Positions 63,038 to 64,000 of a stretch of DNA of 64,000 nt are shown in pieces. Each line of letters starts with the position of its first letter. The stretch's first letter is position 1. Below the pieces are notes generated by a model. The model was not told the DNA's origin. It did no database searches and was given only the letters and a program-made list of their open reading frames with translations. The stretch is from Rossellomorea sp. BNER. Its GTDB lineage: Bacteria; Bacillota; Bacilli; Bacillales; Bacillaceae_B. A program made the translations under genes and the position numbers. The stretch is taken from contig JANAVG010000008.1 of assembly GCA_024213275.1 (NCBI GenBank), positions 99,392 to 163,391 on the forward strand, in the 5' to 3' direction.

Positions 63038-64000
63038 ATGGAAGATCGTGCCCAATGGGGAACACGTGCTGGCTTTATTTTAGCTGCTGTCGGGTCTGCT
63101 ATCGGCTTGGGAAATATTTGGCGATTTCCTGCAGTAGCTTATGAAAATGGTGGAGGATCCTTTTTTATACCGTATCTTTTTGCATTACTAACGGCTGGAC
63201 TACCAATTCTCATTATGGAATTTACTATAGGTCATAAGTTTCGTGGTTCAGCGCCATTATCCTTCTTTAGAATGAATAAGAAAGCAGAGTGGATTGGTTG
63301 GTGGGGTGTATTTATTTCGTTTGTCATTTCCACTTACTATGCCGTCATTATTGCTTGGTCCATGAGATATAGCTTATTTTCTTTCAATTTAAACTGGGGA
63401 TCAGACCCAGAATCGTTCTTATTCAATGACTTTTTAAAATTAACAGTAACACCTGGTGAAACAGGTAGTCTTGTACCTGGTGTCTTAATCCCATTATTGA
63501 TTGTATGGGTTGTTACATTAGGAGTACTTTTTAAAGGGGTTAAGAAAGGAATTGAAAAGGCAAATAAAATATTCCTTCCAACCTTAGTAGTCTTATTCTT
63601 AATTGTTGTTATTCGTGCGGTAACACTACCTGGTGCATTAGATGGTTTAGACGCATTCTTCCAACCTAATTTTGAAGCGCTTAAATCGCCTTCGGTATGG
63701 GTAGCTGCGTATGGACATATATTCTTTAGTCTGTCTGTAGCATTTGCCATCATGATTACTTATTCAAGTTATCTTCCGAAGAAATCGGATATTACGAATA
63801 ATGCTTTTATAACAGCCTTTAGTAATTCAGGATTTGAATTATTAGCAGGTATCGGAGTATTTGCTGCATTAGGATTCATGGCTAACCAAGCAGGAGTACC
63901 AATTGATGAAGTAGTAGCAGGTGGAGTAGGGTTAGCATTTGTTGTCTTCCCGCAAATCATTAGTGAATTCCCAGCTCTAAATGGAGTATTCGGATTCTTA
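63038..64000 (+). CDS. Neurotransmitter:sodium symporter family transporter (partial)
   Basis: An open frame of 321 codons runs off the window end. ATG at 63038 follows AATAGGGGGTTATAAAG. The start MEDRAQWGTRAGFILAAVGS and AIGLGNIWRFPAVAYENGGG is the bacterial NSS signature with the sodium and substrate site in helix 1. Helix 3 (IISTYYAVIIAWS region) and helix 6 (FFSLSVAFAIMITYSSYLP) are also visible. Full members have about 450-510 residues, so about one third is missing. It imports an amino acid with sodium; substrate unknown. Confidence 0.93.
   Translation, partial: MEDRAQWGTRAGFILAAVGSAIGLGNIWRFPAVAYENGGGSFFIPYLFALLTAGLPILIMEFTIGHKFRGSAPLSFFRMNKKAEWIGWWGVFISFVISTYYAVIIAWSMRYSLFSFNLNWGSDPESFLFNDFLKLTVTPGETGSLVPGVLIPLLIVWVVTLGVLFKGVKKGIEKANKIFLPTLVVLFLIVVIRAVTLPGALDGLDAFFQPNFEALKSPSVWVAAYGHIFFSLSVAFAIMITYSSYLPKKSDITNNAFITAFSNSGFELLAGIGVFAALGFMANQAGVPIDEVVAGGVGLAFVVFPQIISEFPALNGVFGFL

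Overview
The window comes from a low-GC, spore-forming member of the Bacillaceae. It carries a gerA-gerB-gerC type germinant receptor operon, two CotF-like coat proteins, the sporulation gene yunB, and classic Firmicutes leader RNAs (guanidine-I, SAM-I and lysine riboswitches). Gene order matches the B. subtilis yus/yur/yun neighbourhood from memory: fadM-yuzL-fadNAE, yusI-gcvH-yusG-yusF-yusE-yusD, metNPQ, yurZ-sufCDSUB and yunFEDCB. Genus and species cannot be set from the sequence alone.

Layout. 1-507: five tandem ~101-bp repeats. 0.66-2.5 kb: a NERD-domain protein, then a guanidine-I riboswitch driving the SMR exporter pair ykkCD. 2.7-8.1 kb: an envelope module, with a lipoprotein/response regulator/histidine kinase operon divergent from a polysaccharide deacetylase and an LCP protein. 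8.2-11.2 kb: small proteins, a secreted lipase and a thioredoxin-like protein. 11.3-15.0 kb: the germinant receptor operon. 15.3-20.4 kb: a Fur-boxed siderophore uptake locus with its own ferric reductase. 20.6-22.0 kb: the cystine transporter tcyP. 22.4-31.1 kb: coat proteins, proline dehydrogenase and the FadR-type beta-oxidation operon fadNAE. 31.5-34.0 kb: a quinone/thiol stress cluster (HxlR, DoxX, dioxygenase-like VOC protein, nitroreductase). 34.4-37.6 kb: yusI to yusD with gcvH. 37.7-40.5 kb: SAM riboswitch and metNPQ. 40.8-47.1 kb: yurZ and sufCDSUB. 47.1-54.7 kb: an accessory island inserted at the 3' end of sufB. 55.0-60.7 kb: yunFEDC, an HD-GYP protein and yunB. 60.7-64 kb: a lysine riboswitch with an NhaC-family transporter, then an NSS transporter cut by the window end.

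The least ordinary material is non-coding. (1) A ~125-bp palindromic repeat (family B) abuts the stop codon of four small minus-strand genes; its central stem differs in sequence between copies but stays self-complementary. (2) A MITE-like family (family C, ends GGCTGT/ACAGCC) shows 8-bp target duplications, perfect in two copies and 7/8 in two more; some copies carry a GC-rich module in the middle. (3) The sufB island has a 34-bp duplicated sufB end as att core, GTGCCAA-type arm repeats at both ends, a 20-residue integrase tail, and a likely native suf terminator left 7.7 kb from sufB. The island holds two MFS pumps, an MBL-fold hydrolase, an Lrp regulator and remnants of TetR, replication/HTH and HsdR genes.

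No tRNA, rRNA, CRISPR array or intact transposase was seen.
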